DNA of 64,000 bases from Volvox africanus (GCA_030268105.1 BSDZ01000003.1:7340501-7404500), one strand, 5' to 3'; shown: positions 1-14,135, numbered from the stretch's first letter. Made by a program: numbers and translations. The notes: generated by a model from the sequence alone, not told the origin.

Positions 1-1773
1 GCGTTCGCTGTGTTTGTTGCTCATATGAAGAGTCTTTGTGTGCCCTGTGAAGTGTTTGCATACTGATGTCTGGCTGCTGGCGGTCCACTGCTACTGCGAT
101 CATGTTGCACTTGCTTGTCGGATATCGTACACAGATTCAGCCAGTACTGTAATTATCTGATAGCGATGATTCAAAATGCTGTGACTGGTGGCATAAGCTA
201 TGGTGGCCTTGGCCATGGTGGCTATGGTACTCACTCTCTGAGGCATATATGGTATACGCAATGAGGTATGGTGGCATCGTGGTATGGTGCCATCTCTCCC
301 CTGGTTATACTCCTTATCGCGTGCTCGCCCCTCTCGATTACCCTAAACACATAAATTGTTATGAAGGCATCATTTGATTTTTTGATGCGAGGGCGGGCGC
401 GATTCCTCAATAGCCGTTCATCACCCGCCATTCGTATGGTTGACCGCTAGCATTCACGTCCCGTATGGCAGGAGCGAGCCTTGCACTATTTTCACGCTGC
501 CTTAGATTTCTGCGCTTAATCAGTGGAAAACAACGAAACCAACACGCCTACAAGCATGCCTACAGGCAATATGCTTCTCACCGCTGCCGTCACCGCAATT
601 GCATTGTCCATCCCTTTCCTCGCTTCATCATTTCATCGAATGGCCCCTATGCAGCCCCTATATTCATTCTGGTCGAGGTCTGCGGTTCGGGGTTTCATCA
701 AACTTCCGCAATCCACGTCACGCTATGCCACACGCTCCGTTCCCCCTCACCCGGGCCAGATCACATGCGGCACTGTCCTCAATTACTTCTGCGACCAGGC
801 ACATCACCCGAGCATCACCCGAGAACGAACGTGAGGTGGTGAAGCCAAGACGACTCACACACCACGAGCCGCAAGCCAAGCAGCAGAGTACCATGGTACA
901 ACTCTCTTATCATCTGTTGCAAAAAGCTAACAAGATCTCATCCCGGCCTGCCTTAAGAAAACAAACGCCTTCTCTTCTCGATTGCCGCCATGCCCAGGGT
1001 GAGCCCGCATCGGTGGCACGATTCCCAGAGGAGCACCTGAGGATCGTACTCTTGAGTAACTATGGTGGAGGTGCGCACGGAACCCCCAATAGGGGAGGAC
1101 CTACACGCGGGATGAGTTGGGCGCTCACCGCCACGGCTACCAGCACCACCACCCTCCTATAGTCACCGTGCTGTCGGACTGCCAGGCTGAACAAAACCGG
1201 TCCATACCGCACAAACCCAGCTCGTTCATAAATCCCTTCGAGATATGGGTCTATATCTCTCTGTGGTGGAGCCTGCGGAAAGGCGAACTGAAGACGCAAG
1301 ACAGATACACAGACACACAGATCTGCTCTTCCTCATCTTTTAACTCGGAAAGGGGAACACTGGATGGATTTGCCTTCTACGGAAATGAAGAAGAAGATTG
1401 TTTGGGAGAGCAAGGGTATTGCGGAGGAGGCTTGTGTGGTGCTGAGGTCGACGCGCTACTTAAAAGCCGCGGGTGGGCATGGTTGCTGGACGCGGCACGA
1501 ACTTGACCTGGGTGCCGCACAGGACAAGGGGACAAGGGGAGAGAGAGGTATTTATGGGGTACTGCCTCTACCGGGTTCCAGACCGTTATCACTTCCTTGC
1601 GGCTCTTACTGCTCTTTCCGGCACGGTGGCCCTCCGATCCGAGTTCACCCCCTAGTGGGCGTGATGGAGTGTAGGATTAGACCTCCACTTCATTGTTAAT
1701 AAGGGCTCGAAACCTTTCCCTTTGCCTTTTCATTCGGGAGTAAGCCCTTCCTAAGCCCAAGCCCAAGTCAGTC
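1..1773. other. No assignable gene
   Basis: Several short open frames occur on both strands, for example around 1364-1500 plus and 1060-1299 minus. None shows a recognisable domain or a phase-consistent exon chain, so none is annotated. A real exon could be hidden here. Confidence 0.4.
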
Positions 1774-2704
1774 TTAAGTTGATTTCACAGTACCCAACAC
1801 AGAACCCAATTCTGGGCTCAACGTAATTTGGGATAACCAACCAAGGACCTTGATCTGCACGGTCAGAAACATCAACGCAGACACACATTAGACCGAGCGG
1901 CAGACGGTACGGTACAAGGGCTCGAACCCAAGCTTGATCTCTACACATACTCTGTCTCACGTGTCACCTCATACCCTTCCGCCCCTACGGCCCCAGCCTT
2001 AGCCCCATCCAGCCCCATACCTCCTCAGGCTTCACGGGTGCGTTAGCAAACATCTGTGCGGCACACAGCAGGAAATTGCGTTTACGTTGTGCGTAACAGG
2101 GAATTGGCTTGAGCATTATTAAGGTTGGGTGGTCTAGGAAGGAGTGAGGGAGGCGCGCGTCAAACCGCTGCGGCAGGAGTAAAAGAACCTTGCCCATTGT
2201 AAGCCTAGGACGGCTCTCACCTTCTCAAAGTCAAAGGGCGACTTATCTACAGTTCGGGCCGTGTACTTGTTGTTGCGGCGATAGTCGCGAACTGGCGAGA
2301 CAGGGTGCGGGATAGGTGTTAACGGACCGTGTTGGTCGGGGTTATGGGGAAATTACAGCGCTATTCTGCGCCATAATACATAGCTTACCGAAGTATTTGA
2401 TGTCATAAACCAGCTTTGGAGCGTCGTGCGGAACGCGTGCCTTCACGGGCTGTGTCCTGCAGTGCCATGATCCAATCCTAAATGCTATACAGTTCCTATT
2501 GATATGAGGTCAACAGACATATTCGCTGTAAGTGGTAAGCGCTGCTCACCCAGGCGAGAATTTCCGGTACTCGAGCCCCGTCGGCATATAATGCTCATAA
2601 TCTGGCAAGCTGCGCACGCCAGTCATCTTCCATGGCTCCTTAATGCCAACACGGTAAAGTACGTCCTTAAGTGCTTTCAGCGCGTTCTTCGCAGCCTCGG
2701 CCAT
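1774..2704 (-). CDS. Five-exon gene for a small conserved basic protein (role uncertain)
   Basis: Exons read on the minus strand: 2704-2550, 2456-2389, 2291-2221, 2053-2021 and 1854-1774. Each junction has a GT donor and an AG acceptor, and the phases (2, 1, 0, 0) close exactly, giving 408 nt or 135 residues ending in TAA. The N-terminus begins MAEAAKNALKALKD and is followed by a KEPWKMTG segment, then PTGLEYRKFSPG, PKLVYDIKYFVRDYRRNN and a Lys/Arg-rich stretch ending FDFEK. There is no membrane span or signal peptide. The pattern reminds me of small plant/algal mitochondrial complex I accessory subunits, but that is an impression only. The gene is divergent from the hydrolase gene to its right, and about 340-460 bp separate the two likely starts. 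The gene model is well supported by phase; the last exon is the least certain. Confidence 0.7.
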
Positions 2705-3042
2705 TCTTTCCTCAGCCTAATCAACAGCTAATTTATGAGCACAAGAACGAAATACAGTCGCAACCAATACAATGTTTGCTTATTACTTGTATTGTGATGA
2801 ACACAAAACATGTCTGTACGGCTAGAGCAAACCGTCATGAAAATTGCAATCCTATTCGACATTGCATGGGCATCCTAGCCGCACAGCATATGATATCTCA
2901 TCTGGAAAGTTGATGCACATCTTTTTAATTCAGAGCGCGTAACCGGTATTTATTAGTGACTTGCACACGTTGCACTACATATCGACAAACGACATCACCT
3001 TCGCACTAGATCAATGTATCACAACGCTCGTTACTTTCATTA
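2705..3042. promoter_or_regulatory. Shared divergent intergenic/promoter region
   Basis: This is the gap between the minus-strand small gene and the plus-strand hydrolase gene, read as a bidirectional promoter region by position only. I see no clear TATA box or other motif. The hydrolase first exon may begin within or after it. Confidence 0.3.
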
Positions 3043-6000
3043 GTGATTGCACGAGCAATATTAAGGTTTAGGCATATCCGAACGCGCGACTCGGCAATCA
3101 AGCCAATGTGCCACAGGGCCAATAACACACAATCTTCCAGCGCGGCAGTGCTGTGGCGCGATATGTCCTCATGGGCGTTGCGTGGCACAGCGCTGCATGT
3201 CCCGGCTTCAGTTGCGAGTACCTCCATCCGCTCTGCGAAATGCCTCGTCTCCCGGCGACGTGGGCTCGGCAGCATCACATCCACCCACCCGAAACCCATT
3301 CATAGGACTCTAGCCGCGAAATTAACTCTGTTAGCCTGCTCTCAAAAAATAAGAGCTGCCCCCTCCTCCGGCCCTGCCTCTCCGTCAACAGCTGCCGCCG
3401 CCGCATCCTCCCAAGCACTAACCAGACACATGACGGATTTGCTTCCACGGGTGATACCTGATGTTGGATGCCCCCCAAACCATTTTATACATCAGTCCCA
3501 AGTCGTACAGCAGTCATATCAGCCAACGCCTGAACAACTGACGATGTGTCAGCCATCTGGGTCAGGCAGTCGAGGAGATTCTCCTGGCTCTAACGTCGTT
3601 GGGGAAACTCCTCCACGCTGTGCAAAAGGCGGAGGGTTAGGACCGTGGGTGTCCCGGCGGCGTGTGCTGGGGGCGGCAGCGGCGGCGACAGCGGCCGCCG
3701 TGTCATCGAGCCCTCTCAGCGGGGCCCTGGCAGCTCCCGTCGCCGCTCCTGGAGCAGCCTTTACGATTCAGGTGCCTGGTGTGTTGGGGGGACGATGATG
3801 TTGATGTTTGTGGGGGCAGGTGTTGGTAGTGATGGTGATGGTGATGATGATGGTGGGGAGGAGGAGGAAGGGGGGGGGGAGCAGGGTGGGGAGGAGGAGG
3901 GAGGGACGGGGGAAGGAAGGGGGGGAGACACTGAGTACCGGAGGATTTATGATGCTCGTGATCAGATCTCAGATGATAGTCGGGGTCGTGATGATGGAGA
4001 TGGAGGACGTACCGCGGCCGGGTAGCAACTTAACGACTGACCGGCTGGCTGGCTGGCTGGATGTTGGATGCAATTCCTGGTTTTCATGTAGTGTTATGTC
4101 GTGCCATCCCACCTCCTCCGGCGCTCCGCAGCGCACTCCCGCGCAGTGCCGCCAGACCTACGCGCCGTTTCTCGTCCGCCCGGATTACTCGGGTCCGGGT
4201 CCGTTGTCGGTTGCCCGCCTACCTCGCCGGGAGCACACGTGCACCTCGTGCTTTCCAGCCTGTGTGAATGCCACCTGCAAGATGAAGGTGGACGTGGTGT
4301 ACCCCAAGGTGGGGTGGGGCGGGGTGGGGTGGGGTGGGGCGGGAGAATGCGTGTGTGTGTGTGCCCCCCCTCTCTCTCACTCTCTCTCCCTCTCCCTCCC
4401 TGCGGCTAATGAGCTTTTAGCTCTTGCTTCATCAAAGTTAATGAAAAATACAGGCTCTCTGTCTCTCTCTGTAGCTGTTGGATTTGGATCTTATACGGAT
4501 TTGGGGTTGTCGGAGGATTCAGAATCTCACATGGGGGCAGTCCTAGGGTCTTGAGGCTGGGGCGTTGAGGTGGGCGCAGTCCTGAACACTGCAGAGCGTT
4601 TGCCGTTGCACTACATCGATATCATTCGTACCTCAGGCACACCACCCGTCACCCTCTCCTCCTCCCTTCACCTTCCCCCCCTTCACACACACACACACAC
4701 TCTGTCTCCCTCCCGCTTCCGCTGCCCCGCTGCTCAGGGTGGTCCTGATCTGGGACTCGGTCCGCCCTTTCCTTTGGCAGTTTTTTCGGCAGGTTTCCTG
4801 TTAGGTAGTGACTCGTACATGTCGTATGCAGAGCGGCTGGTGAGCTGGGGGTAAGTGAGGGAGGGATGGGAAATTGCACGAGCGTGTGTGTTTGAGTTTG
4901 GAGGCACCTCTCGTGCTTTCAGGGACGCGTGTGGTCCTCAAAGGGCATCTGAGAGTCAAAAACTGGTTTTTGCATGATGGTCTCGGAGCAAAGCGATGAA
5001 AGGACAACTAAATCAGGCATTGGTCAATCATGATAAATTCAGCTAAGCGGTTTCGTCGTGCTTCTTTTCAAAGGCAAGGCCCAATACAGTAAGGCCCAAT
5101 ACAGTAAGGATCAATACGAGCAAAGGTATTCCATACGTTATGAAAATACCGAAAAACCCTCTCTTACCACTCTTCACGCTCCGCTCATGTCGTCCTGTAT
5201 TTACCGTGCGTGCAATACAGCTACACCGTACTGATGTACGACCGCAATGAGACGGTTGCCTCACTCCTCGACGACGCCGCGTGTGTACGACTGTTGGTTG
5301 AGCTGATGGATTGGGCGGAGATGGACCCCCTGCTGCGACGCCTGGCGGACCTGAGGGCGGGGGTGTATATGGTGGGGCACTCCAGGTACGGCAGGAGGGA
5401 GGTGGGAGGTGGGGCACTCCAGGTACGGCAGGAGGGAGGTGGGAGGTGGGGCACTCCAGGTACGGCAGGAGGGAGGAGGGAGGGGGGGCACTCCAGGTAC
5501 GGCAGGAGGGAGGAGGGAGGTGGGAGGGGGGGCACTCCAGGTACGGCAGGAGGGAGATGGGAGGTGGGGCACTCCAGGTACGGCAGGAGGGAGGTGGGGC
5601 ACTCCAGGAAGGATGTGAGGGAGAGATCAAAACCCTAACATCAATAACATACCGGTTGTTGGGAGCCCTGACTGCAGAGAGTGACGCTAGGGGGTCTCCT
5701 ATGAAGAACCAAGAAGGGATGGGGGAAATGTGTGTGAGGGGAGAGGGGGGGGAGAAATAGCGGACCGCAGGCGTGGGCCCTCTGGCGGGAGGGGGTTAGG
5801 GGGACGAGTCAGCATGCGATATTTCGCTCATCTGGAGTAGTACTTCGCACCTTAGCACTCGAAATCCCACCACACGGTCCCCACATCTAGGGTGGACCAT
5901 ATTCGTTGACTCCACGTCCTCCGCTAACCACCTGCCAACCGCTCAGATCCCGTCGTACTCCCGGGGCTCCGCGGGTTTGAGTTTCCTAAATGACATGCTC

Positions 6001-8754
6001 TCCGCCTTGTCCTCGCCTTTGCCGCAACTCCAGGGGTGGGAAACTGGCTGCACTGGCGGGCGCTGAAGACGCCCGGGTGGCGGCGCTCTGTCTCATCGAT
6101 CCCGTCGACAACACCGTGTATGCTCCGCTAGCGCCTGGGTAAGCGCGAGTGAGCGAGTGAGTGAGCGGACGACAACGCGGCGCACCCACCGATCCATGGG
6201 TCACTGCGTGTCAGAATCTAAATTTAATCACGTTCATTGATCCGTTCGTCGTTGGTCGTTGGTCGTTGGTCGTTATTGCAGGTTCCCATCAGCACTGGCA
6301 GCGCTCCGAAACATGCCCCGGGAGCGGCCGCTGCCGCTTGCGGTCGTTGGAGGGGGCCTGGGTGGGGACTGTGCGCCACGACAGGTACGACAGGAATTGT
6401 AGAGACTAAACCAACTGTGTTGGGTACTCCGGTATATGTCGAGTAGAGTGGGGACCGGAAGCAGAGAGTGGACGTGGAACGGATGACATAGGTTGTTTAC
6501 GGCAAATACCCGGGGCTGAAACCCATCGGGTAATGATGTTCTACATGGAAGACCGGGAAGGGGAAATGGGAGGGGAAATGGAGATCGTCTTTGTGTCTGG
6601 TTTGGTTTGGGCGTACGGAAGCAGCATTGGGCTGTAACCATGTGTATGTCGTATCCATCTGCCATCTCCCCTCCCACCTCCCCCCCATTCATTCCACCTC
6701 CCTCCCAGGCAAACTACCGGCGCTTCTTCGCCGCCTCCACAGCTCCCTGCTGGGAGGTCTCCATTCCGGAAGCAGGTGGTTGTTTGGGTGTGCCTCCCTC
6801 TCCCTCAGGTTGGGCGTGATGTGGCGTTATGTGTAGATATGTGCATATAAGTATGTATAAGTACAAGTACTTCTATGTATTTGTACTTGTATACATACGG
6901 AGTAGCTATCTCACGGGTCAGGTAGAGTAAGAAATGAGAAATATCCTGCTACGAGAGAGACAGCAGGGTACGGCTCTCTGTTGCTGGACGAGCGAGAAGT
7001 GAGTGAGTGAGTGAGGGGCGAAGACCCAAACGAACACCGAACGAGCGAGTTCAGCAGCAGAGAAAGGGCTGTGCCCAGTCGAACGATTTGCAGGATATGT
7101 CTGAGTAGTAGACGACTGGACCGCAGTGGGATAGCGGGTTATTTATTCCCATGGCAGCAGCGCCAGGTAGCGACCAGTGCAATGTTAATATTAACATTGG
7201 TGCACCGTAGTGCGGATATACTAAGAGGGCATCTCACTCTCACTCATCACACCTCGCACACCGATTCATTGACATGCGATATATTTGCGCATCGAATATC
7301 CGGGTACTCTTGGGTGCGCCGCCAGTGCAATATATATACAAAAAGTATATGTGTATGTTTTGGTGATAATTAAAATAGTTTCGCATCGTTTCTTACCCTC
7401 CTACACGACTTGGTCTCATCTGTTGGTGTTGTCATGATGCCGCGCCCCCCCTCAGGCCACTTCCAGTTTCTGGATTCGCTGTCGGGCTTGCAACGAGCAC
7501 TGTGCCCTACGGGAGAGGTATCTGATGATGATGTACGGCAGGTGGGGCTGGCGGTCATGGTGGCTTGGGGCGAGAGCATCATCAGACACAAAGGTAAGAG
7601 ACAGTGAGGGTTGGGAGAGGGGATGGCCGTAAAAAATAAAAAAAATAAAAAAATAAAAAATGAAAAGTGAAAAATGAAAAAAGATAAAAAGATAAAAACA
7701 ATATTTTCCTCCACCTTCTCTGTTCGTCGGCCTTTCACTCACCCACTCTTCTGCTGCTGCTTTCCCTCCCCTGCCTTGCCCAACCCTCCTGGAGTGCTCG
7801 CACCGTTTTTTAAGTCCTGAGTTATCCCCGGAACCTCCCCTTTCCTTCCCCGGCTCTGGGCTCCTTGCAGGAGAGGATATATTCCACCTCCCAGTGCCGT
7901 ACCCTGCAGCTTGCCAACCGCAACAACAGCAGGAACGAGAACAGAACGCCGCGCAGGAGTCGGTACTGAGGCCATCACCGGCTTCACCTTCGTCCCCACC
8001 CGAGTCCCCGCCCTTCCAGTCGTACTTTCCCCGTCTGCTTCAGCCGCCGCCTCAACTCGCCCAGCTGCAGGAACGGCAAGGCCTTCGCGGTCAAGCCTCT
8101 CTGGCACAGGCTGCGTACGCGGCAGCGGCTGTCCTGCAACAGGAGGCCCTTCTGGCGGAGTTGCCTCCGGCGCTGCCACCGGGCGACATTGAGATCCCAA
8201 TTATGGCGGGAAAAGCCGTTGTGGGCGCACTGGGGGAACCTGCGTGGCTCGGGGCCAGGAAGGGGAGCCGTGGTGGTGGTGGTGGTGGTGGTAGTGGTGG
8301 TGATAATAGTGATAGTGGCGGCGGTGGTGGTGTTGGTGGTGATAGTGATAATGATAGTGAGGGAGAGGTTGGGCTTGAAGCTGTAACCGGCACGGCTCCA
8401 ATTCAAAAGACAGGCTCCGTACTTTCATTGCCGCCGGCAGAGGCCGCTGCTTCATCACGGATAAGGCCCGGTACGGACCGCCGGGCATTGTTAAATGAAC
8501 CGCGTTTTGCTGCTCCTGCTCCTGACGCTGCTGTTGATGGTGCGGGTGACGGGCGGGGCTCGAAGGACTCGGTGCGAGCAAGTGGCCGTGTCGTTGTCGT
8601 ACAGGATGCCCTTCGACCCGGTCTCGACCGCCTGGTGACGAGGCTCCGGTACGACACCGGGCTACACCTTGAGGCACGGTACAAGAACTTCGACGATGAG
8701 GGTAATGATGTACGGAGATTATTGTACGGCAGCGAGCTGGACGAGCTGCAATGA
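3043..8754 (+). CDS. Chlorophyllase-like alpha/beta hydrolase, predicted thylakoid-lumen targeted, nine exons
   Basis: Exons: (3043 or 3163)-3778, 4259-4308, 4738-4850, 5221-5385, 6034-6138, 6282-6384, 6709-6775, 7456-7593 and 7871-8754. All have GT-AG borders and the phases match across all eight introns; the stop is TGA. The product is about 746-786 residues depending on the start, far longer than usual chlorophyllases (about 300-350). Exon 1 ends in SRRRVLGAAAAATAAAVSSS followed by an AxA-like site, a twin-arginine lumen signal. The core shows a strand with FSAGFLLGSDSYMSYAERL, the nucleophile motif GHSRGGK (Ser), IDPVDN (candidate Asp) and PEAGHFQFLD (candidate His). GHSRGG is the signature of chlorophyllases, which remove phytol from chlorophyll. 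The last exon adds about 295 residues rich in Gln, Pro, Gly and Ser with a poly-Gly run. The start codon is uncertain. Activity on chlorophyll is inferred; another alpha/beta esterase is possible. Confidence 0.75.
5374..5609 (+). repeat. Minisatellite repeating the exon-4 end plus its 5' splice site
   Basis: The segment GGCACTCCAGG recurs seven times at a spacing of roughly 30-45 bp, near 5375, 5412, 5449, 5487, 5531, 5567 and 5597. Six copies are followed by TACGGCAGGAGGGA, so six carry CACTCCAG|GTACGG, the last exon bases and donor of hydrolase exon 4. The seventh ends in GGAAGGATG without GT. The array begins at the functional exon end (5385) and extends into the intron. Confidence 0.9.
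7624..7702. repeat. A-rich simple repeat in hydrolase intron 8
   Basis: Irregular AAAAATAAAA and GAAAAATGAAAA runs lie between exons 8 and 9. Open frames seen here on the minus strand are low-complexity shadows. Confidence 0.8.
8268..8345 (+). repeat. GGT trinucleotide repeat coding poly-Gly
   Basis: A (GGT)n tract with interruptions lies inside the last hydrolase exon and encodes runs of Gly with Ser/Asp. It is in frame and likely polymorphic in length. Confidence 0.85.
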
Positions 8755-10597
<1,843 letters not shown>

Positions 10598-11170
10598 AAT
10601 CTTCTTTTATCTGAAGCATACGGTTTTTTTATAACACCTGTGTTCTAGGTTTCGTAAAAGCTCATTTTTTATTTTCATAACTTTGTCAGTTCTTCTGGTC
10701 TATTACTTCAGAAATGGAATGCGCACACCGCCGCACGCACATTATATTATGCATCTCCATCCTAGCTTGGGCTCGCAGCAGCAGTGAGAATATGCACCTC
10801 AATTGCTTCCTATCCCCTGACCGCCGCCACACACACGCACAGCACAGAATATCATCATAATCATCATCAACAACAACATCAACATCATCAACAGCAACAA
10901 CATCAAGTATTATTGCCGCTAACGGTCTTGGTTGTGAAAATGTGCGTATTATCATTAGCTAGTCGCAAATTGTACGACACATACACATTAACAAAATGTG
11001 AGGTGCAAATATCGCCAGCTCATCACCATATCGAGTGGCCATTTCAGCACTACTCAACTAGCAGCTACGTACAGCGGCGGTCTTCTTAACACGACAATTG
11101 TACGTATATTGTATCTCTCTAGGCCAGATAGCTAAGAAGTTAAGGAAAAATCGTCTATGTGCTTTGGGTC

Positions 11171-11798
11171 GGCAGCGTAGCTTAATTGGAAGAGCTCAGA
11201 CGTCAGGAGGTAAGGGATCGAATCCTATCGCTGTCACCACGGGATGTTCGAGGCTTACAGCAACCTGTGGATATGTGATGGTGTATACCCATCAACAGAA
11301 GGCTAGGAGCCGTGGATGAGGAGACATTGGACAAACAAGGCCCATCTGAAGCTGGACAAGAAATTGATCGGAGGCTACTAAGTAAGCATGGCTAAGCCGA
11401 ACCTCGCACGAGACTAAGACGAGGGGTGCAGAATTCCCAAGCGGCTGAAGCGGGTCGTAGGGGGCTTAGTACCCTCCGCCAGGACATAGGGTGCCGCAAG
11501 CACAGGGTGCCGTGTGGTAGTGCGTGACATGGGCGGTGCAGATTTCAGGAGGCCTGGGGTATATATACAGGAGCACCCGACTCTGGCAAGATGCAAGAAC
11601 GGGTCGTGTCCCACAGCGTGAGTGTGGCGTGTGGCCAGCGATAATGGTTCAACGTTGATCGAAGAAGATGGACGATCAACCGGGATAGCGGTGGAGATAT
11701 GGAGTATAGGGGGAGTCCGTGAAGTGTACCCCCTCAGTGCCGTCTCCCCCTTAACACACGCCAGGCTTCGGCCGGAGTAATGTAATAATAATAATAAT
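11171..11798 (+). mobile_element. tRNA-derived SINE, 628 bp, with 10-bp target duplication
   Basis: The head at 11171-11235 folds like a tRNA: the acceptor strands GGCAGCG and CGCTGTC pair over 7 bp (one G-U). An A box (TAGCTTAATTGG, 11178-11189) and a B box (GGATCGAATCC) are present. The 65-nt head is followed directly by ACCA, that is discriminator A plus CCA. A body of about 530 bp follows and the element ends in a TAATAATAAT tail, which is typical of LINE-mobilised SINEs. The flanks GCTTTGGGTC (11161-11170) and GCTTTAGGTC (11799-11808) form a 10-bp target site duplication with one mismatch. It encodes no protein; transcription would be by RNA polymerase III. Confidence 0.8.
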
Positions 11799-12131
11799 GC
11801 TTTAGGTCCAAAGACTTATATCGGATGCATGGACTTAAAAAGGAAATGTTGTATCGCTCGATGCGTGTCAATGGGCCAGGTTTGATGACAGGCACCTATC
11901 TGAAACAAACAGGCTCAATCATGACCTTGCATAAAAAGAACGGACATCCACGCATAGATAACTTTCATTCACGTCCCCTGCCTTTTTGCGTTTTGCAACG
12001 AACTATGCATCGCCTCCCAGATGAACATTACTATTAAAGCATCAGGAGTTATCTCCGCACACGCAGGTGTATGCATGCACGCACGTACATTTTGCTATCT
12101 ACTGATAACAATATGGATGCTGGTGGTGGGT

Positions 12132-12272
12132 GGTGGGTGTTGAACCTGGGAAAACCACTGATTTCGGAGAAGTCGGCATGGGAGACTGGATGAGGGTGCC
12201 CCGAAACACCGGGGAAGGTAGGGATTGCCAGGTTAGTGGCCACGGGTGATGTACCCCCCTATCCTACACACA
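12132..12272 (+). repeat. 141-bp dispersed repeat, copy 1
   Basis: Runs from GGTGGGTG through GAACCTGGGAAAACC, GAGAAGTCGGCATGGG and CCCCGAAACACCGGGG to CCCCCCTATCCTACACACA. Nearly identical copies lie at 43262-43398 and 61596-61736. No terminal repeats, tail or ORF explain it; it may be a short SINE or a structured non-coding element. Confidence 0.85.
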
Positions 12273-13169
12273 ACAATATGTACGTATATGATATGTTTGT
12301 AATGTATGCATATGTATGTATGTATGTATGTATATATAATATGTACTTATTAGTTGTTGCAGCGAACGACAAAGCCTCCATCCGGCCTGATGGTTTGAAA
12401 TAATTTGCTGAATTGCCCGATGCTTCAGGCGCCATCCGGGGGGCTGTACAACCGCATGTCATTAGAGGGAAGGACGTAGTACGGCACAGACATAGGTGAG
12501 GGAAAGCTGCCAACGTGAAAGGAAAGCAAAATAAAAAATATTTGAGTGCGTGTAGCAAAAATATGTTATGTGATAATCATGTAAAGTCATGTCATGTAAA
12601 GTAAGTGATGGCTAGCTGGTTTTGGATGATTGAGTTTTTATGATCCGTCATGTTTTTATATACGCTAAACATAGTGCGGCATAAATACACATGCACACCT
12701 ACCCAGATAGATGCATGCACCCAGATAATATGTACTCCATGCAGCCGCTTCTTATACTATATATTATATATAATAATATACAATATATTATATATGCTGT
12801 GCGCACGGGATTGTAAGCATTAATAACTAACAGGCCCACATTTGGTGGATGCGGATGCATATCATGGAAGCGGATCGACGCATCGACATCCATTGCATGG
12901 TAAAATCCATGCAAAAACCGGTTCTTGGTTTTTGTTAACGTCTTTTACCCATAAGCTTGTCAATTGCGGCTAGCCACTCAGAGGGCCCTGAGAGTAAGGG
13001 CAACATGATTGTTTGTCAGTATTCGCAGGTCCGAAATGCCACCGGCTTAATTATAAATGAAAACCAGGATGGTAATTAAAAGATCAGCGGGGGCCCCAAT
13101 TGTAGAAGTAATGGCAATCTCATAAGAGTTTCCCTGATCGTCCTTATTGGCAGGACTCATCAGCGGTTG

Positions 13170-13273
13170 AATGTGTTGTACCTCTGTTGTGTCGGCCTAC
13201 AAAGGCCCGATCGGAAGATGACCATCGGTGGTCCAATCTTTGACACTACCCGTAGATACCCCAGGATACTACA
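13170..13273 (+). repeat. About 105-bp dispersed repeat, copy 1
   Basis: Shares GGAAGATGACCAT and ACTACCCGTAGATACCCCAG in the same order with 58533-58640, at roughly 85-90 percent similarity by eye. Class unknown. Confidence 0.7.
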
Positions 13274-14135
13274 GAATGCTCCACCCGGGAAGTGATAACC
13301 CATCACCCCTAATAAGGGGGGCCATGCATGAGGTGGGGAGGGGTGGCTTAGACCCCATCCATCAGTGTGGCGCCCGCACCTACCTGTTTTTCTATAAATA
13401 AGAAAGAGCCAATCAGCTTTGCAAGAGGTGTTGCACGCGTCTTTAAGCAACCTCCCTGCTGCTGCTGGCCAGCAGCAACTTGTGTGAACGACTAGCAGTT
13501 GGGGTCATTGTCGCAAATCATAGCGCTGATGGTGTGATTAATATAACGGATGTCACGACGGATGGTGTTACCAGACATGAAAGGTACCAGTGCTCATGCT
13601 ATCATGCCCGTGTTATGAATAGCTGTAATATGAATACTTAGTTTACATTAAGTTCGCCTACGGCACTTAGTGTGACGTTGTCATCACTAGAACAAGAGAT
13701 TCGTGCGTTAGGCTCGCGTTAGGCTGCGTTAGGTCGCGTATGTGTGCGTAAGGCTGCGTTTTGTGCGTTAGAGATTGCGTTAGCCTAACGCGAGCCTAAC
13801 GCAAAGAAATAGAAACCTTGACAGAACGTCTGTTATAGTGCGTCGTTTTCAAGTTTGTTTAAATGAAAACAATATTTATAATGAGTATAAAAGTTCACTG
13901 CAATTTTTATTACGTTTCGTGGTGCTTGAAAATCGGGGGCTTGCGTACGTTCTAACGCGAGCCTAACGCAAACCTAACGCACGCGATCGCAAACCTAACG
14001 CACACGTTAACTTTATGCAAACAGCTTGCGTATATCTTGCGTACAGTGCGTTACCATACGCACGTAACGCACTGTAACGCAGTTTACGCAAAGTTTATGT
14101 AGATAGCGCATAATAATGTTCGGAGCACGGGTTCG

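Larger units (their letters stand above)
11809..13681. other. Intergenic stretch with two dispersed short repeats, no gene
   Basis: AT-rich sequence with small simple repeats, for example TATGTATG near 12310-12330 and a TATA palindromic stretch near 12765-12795. It contains one copy each of the 141-bp and roughly 105-bp dispersed repeats listed separately. No supported coding exon. Confidence 0.6.

Noticed and set aside
5043..5630. Proline-rich minus-strand frames of 104-195 residues
   Set aside because: They are antisense readings of the exon-4 minisatellite and hydrolase exon.
11171..11235. A functional tRNA gene
   Set aside because: The head is 65 nt, its anticodon arm does not form a normal 5-bp stem, CCA is encoded, and a 530-bp body with tail and TSD follows; a SINE head fits better.
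13700..14100. GCGTTAG arrays as a CRISPR array or telomere-like repeat
   Set aside because: The motif occurs in both orientations at irregular spacing and always just inside CACTA ends; there are no uniform spacers and no cas genes.
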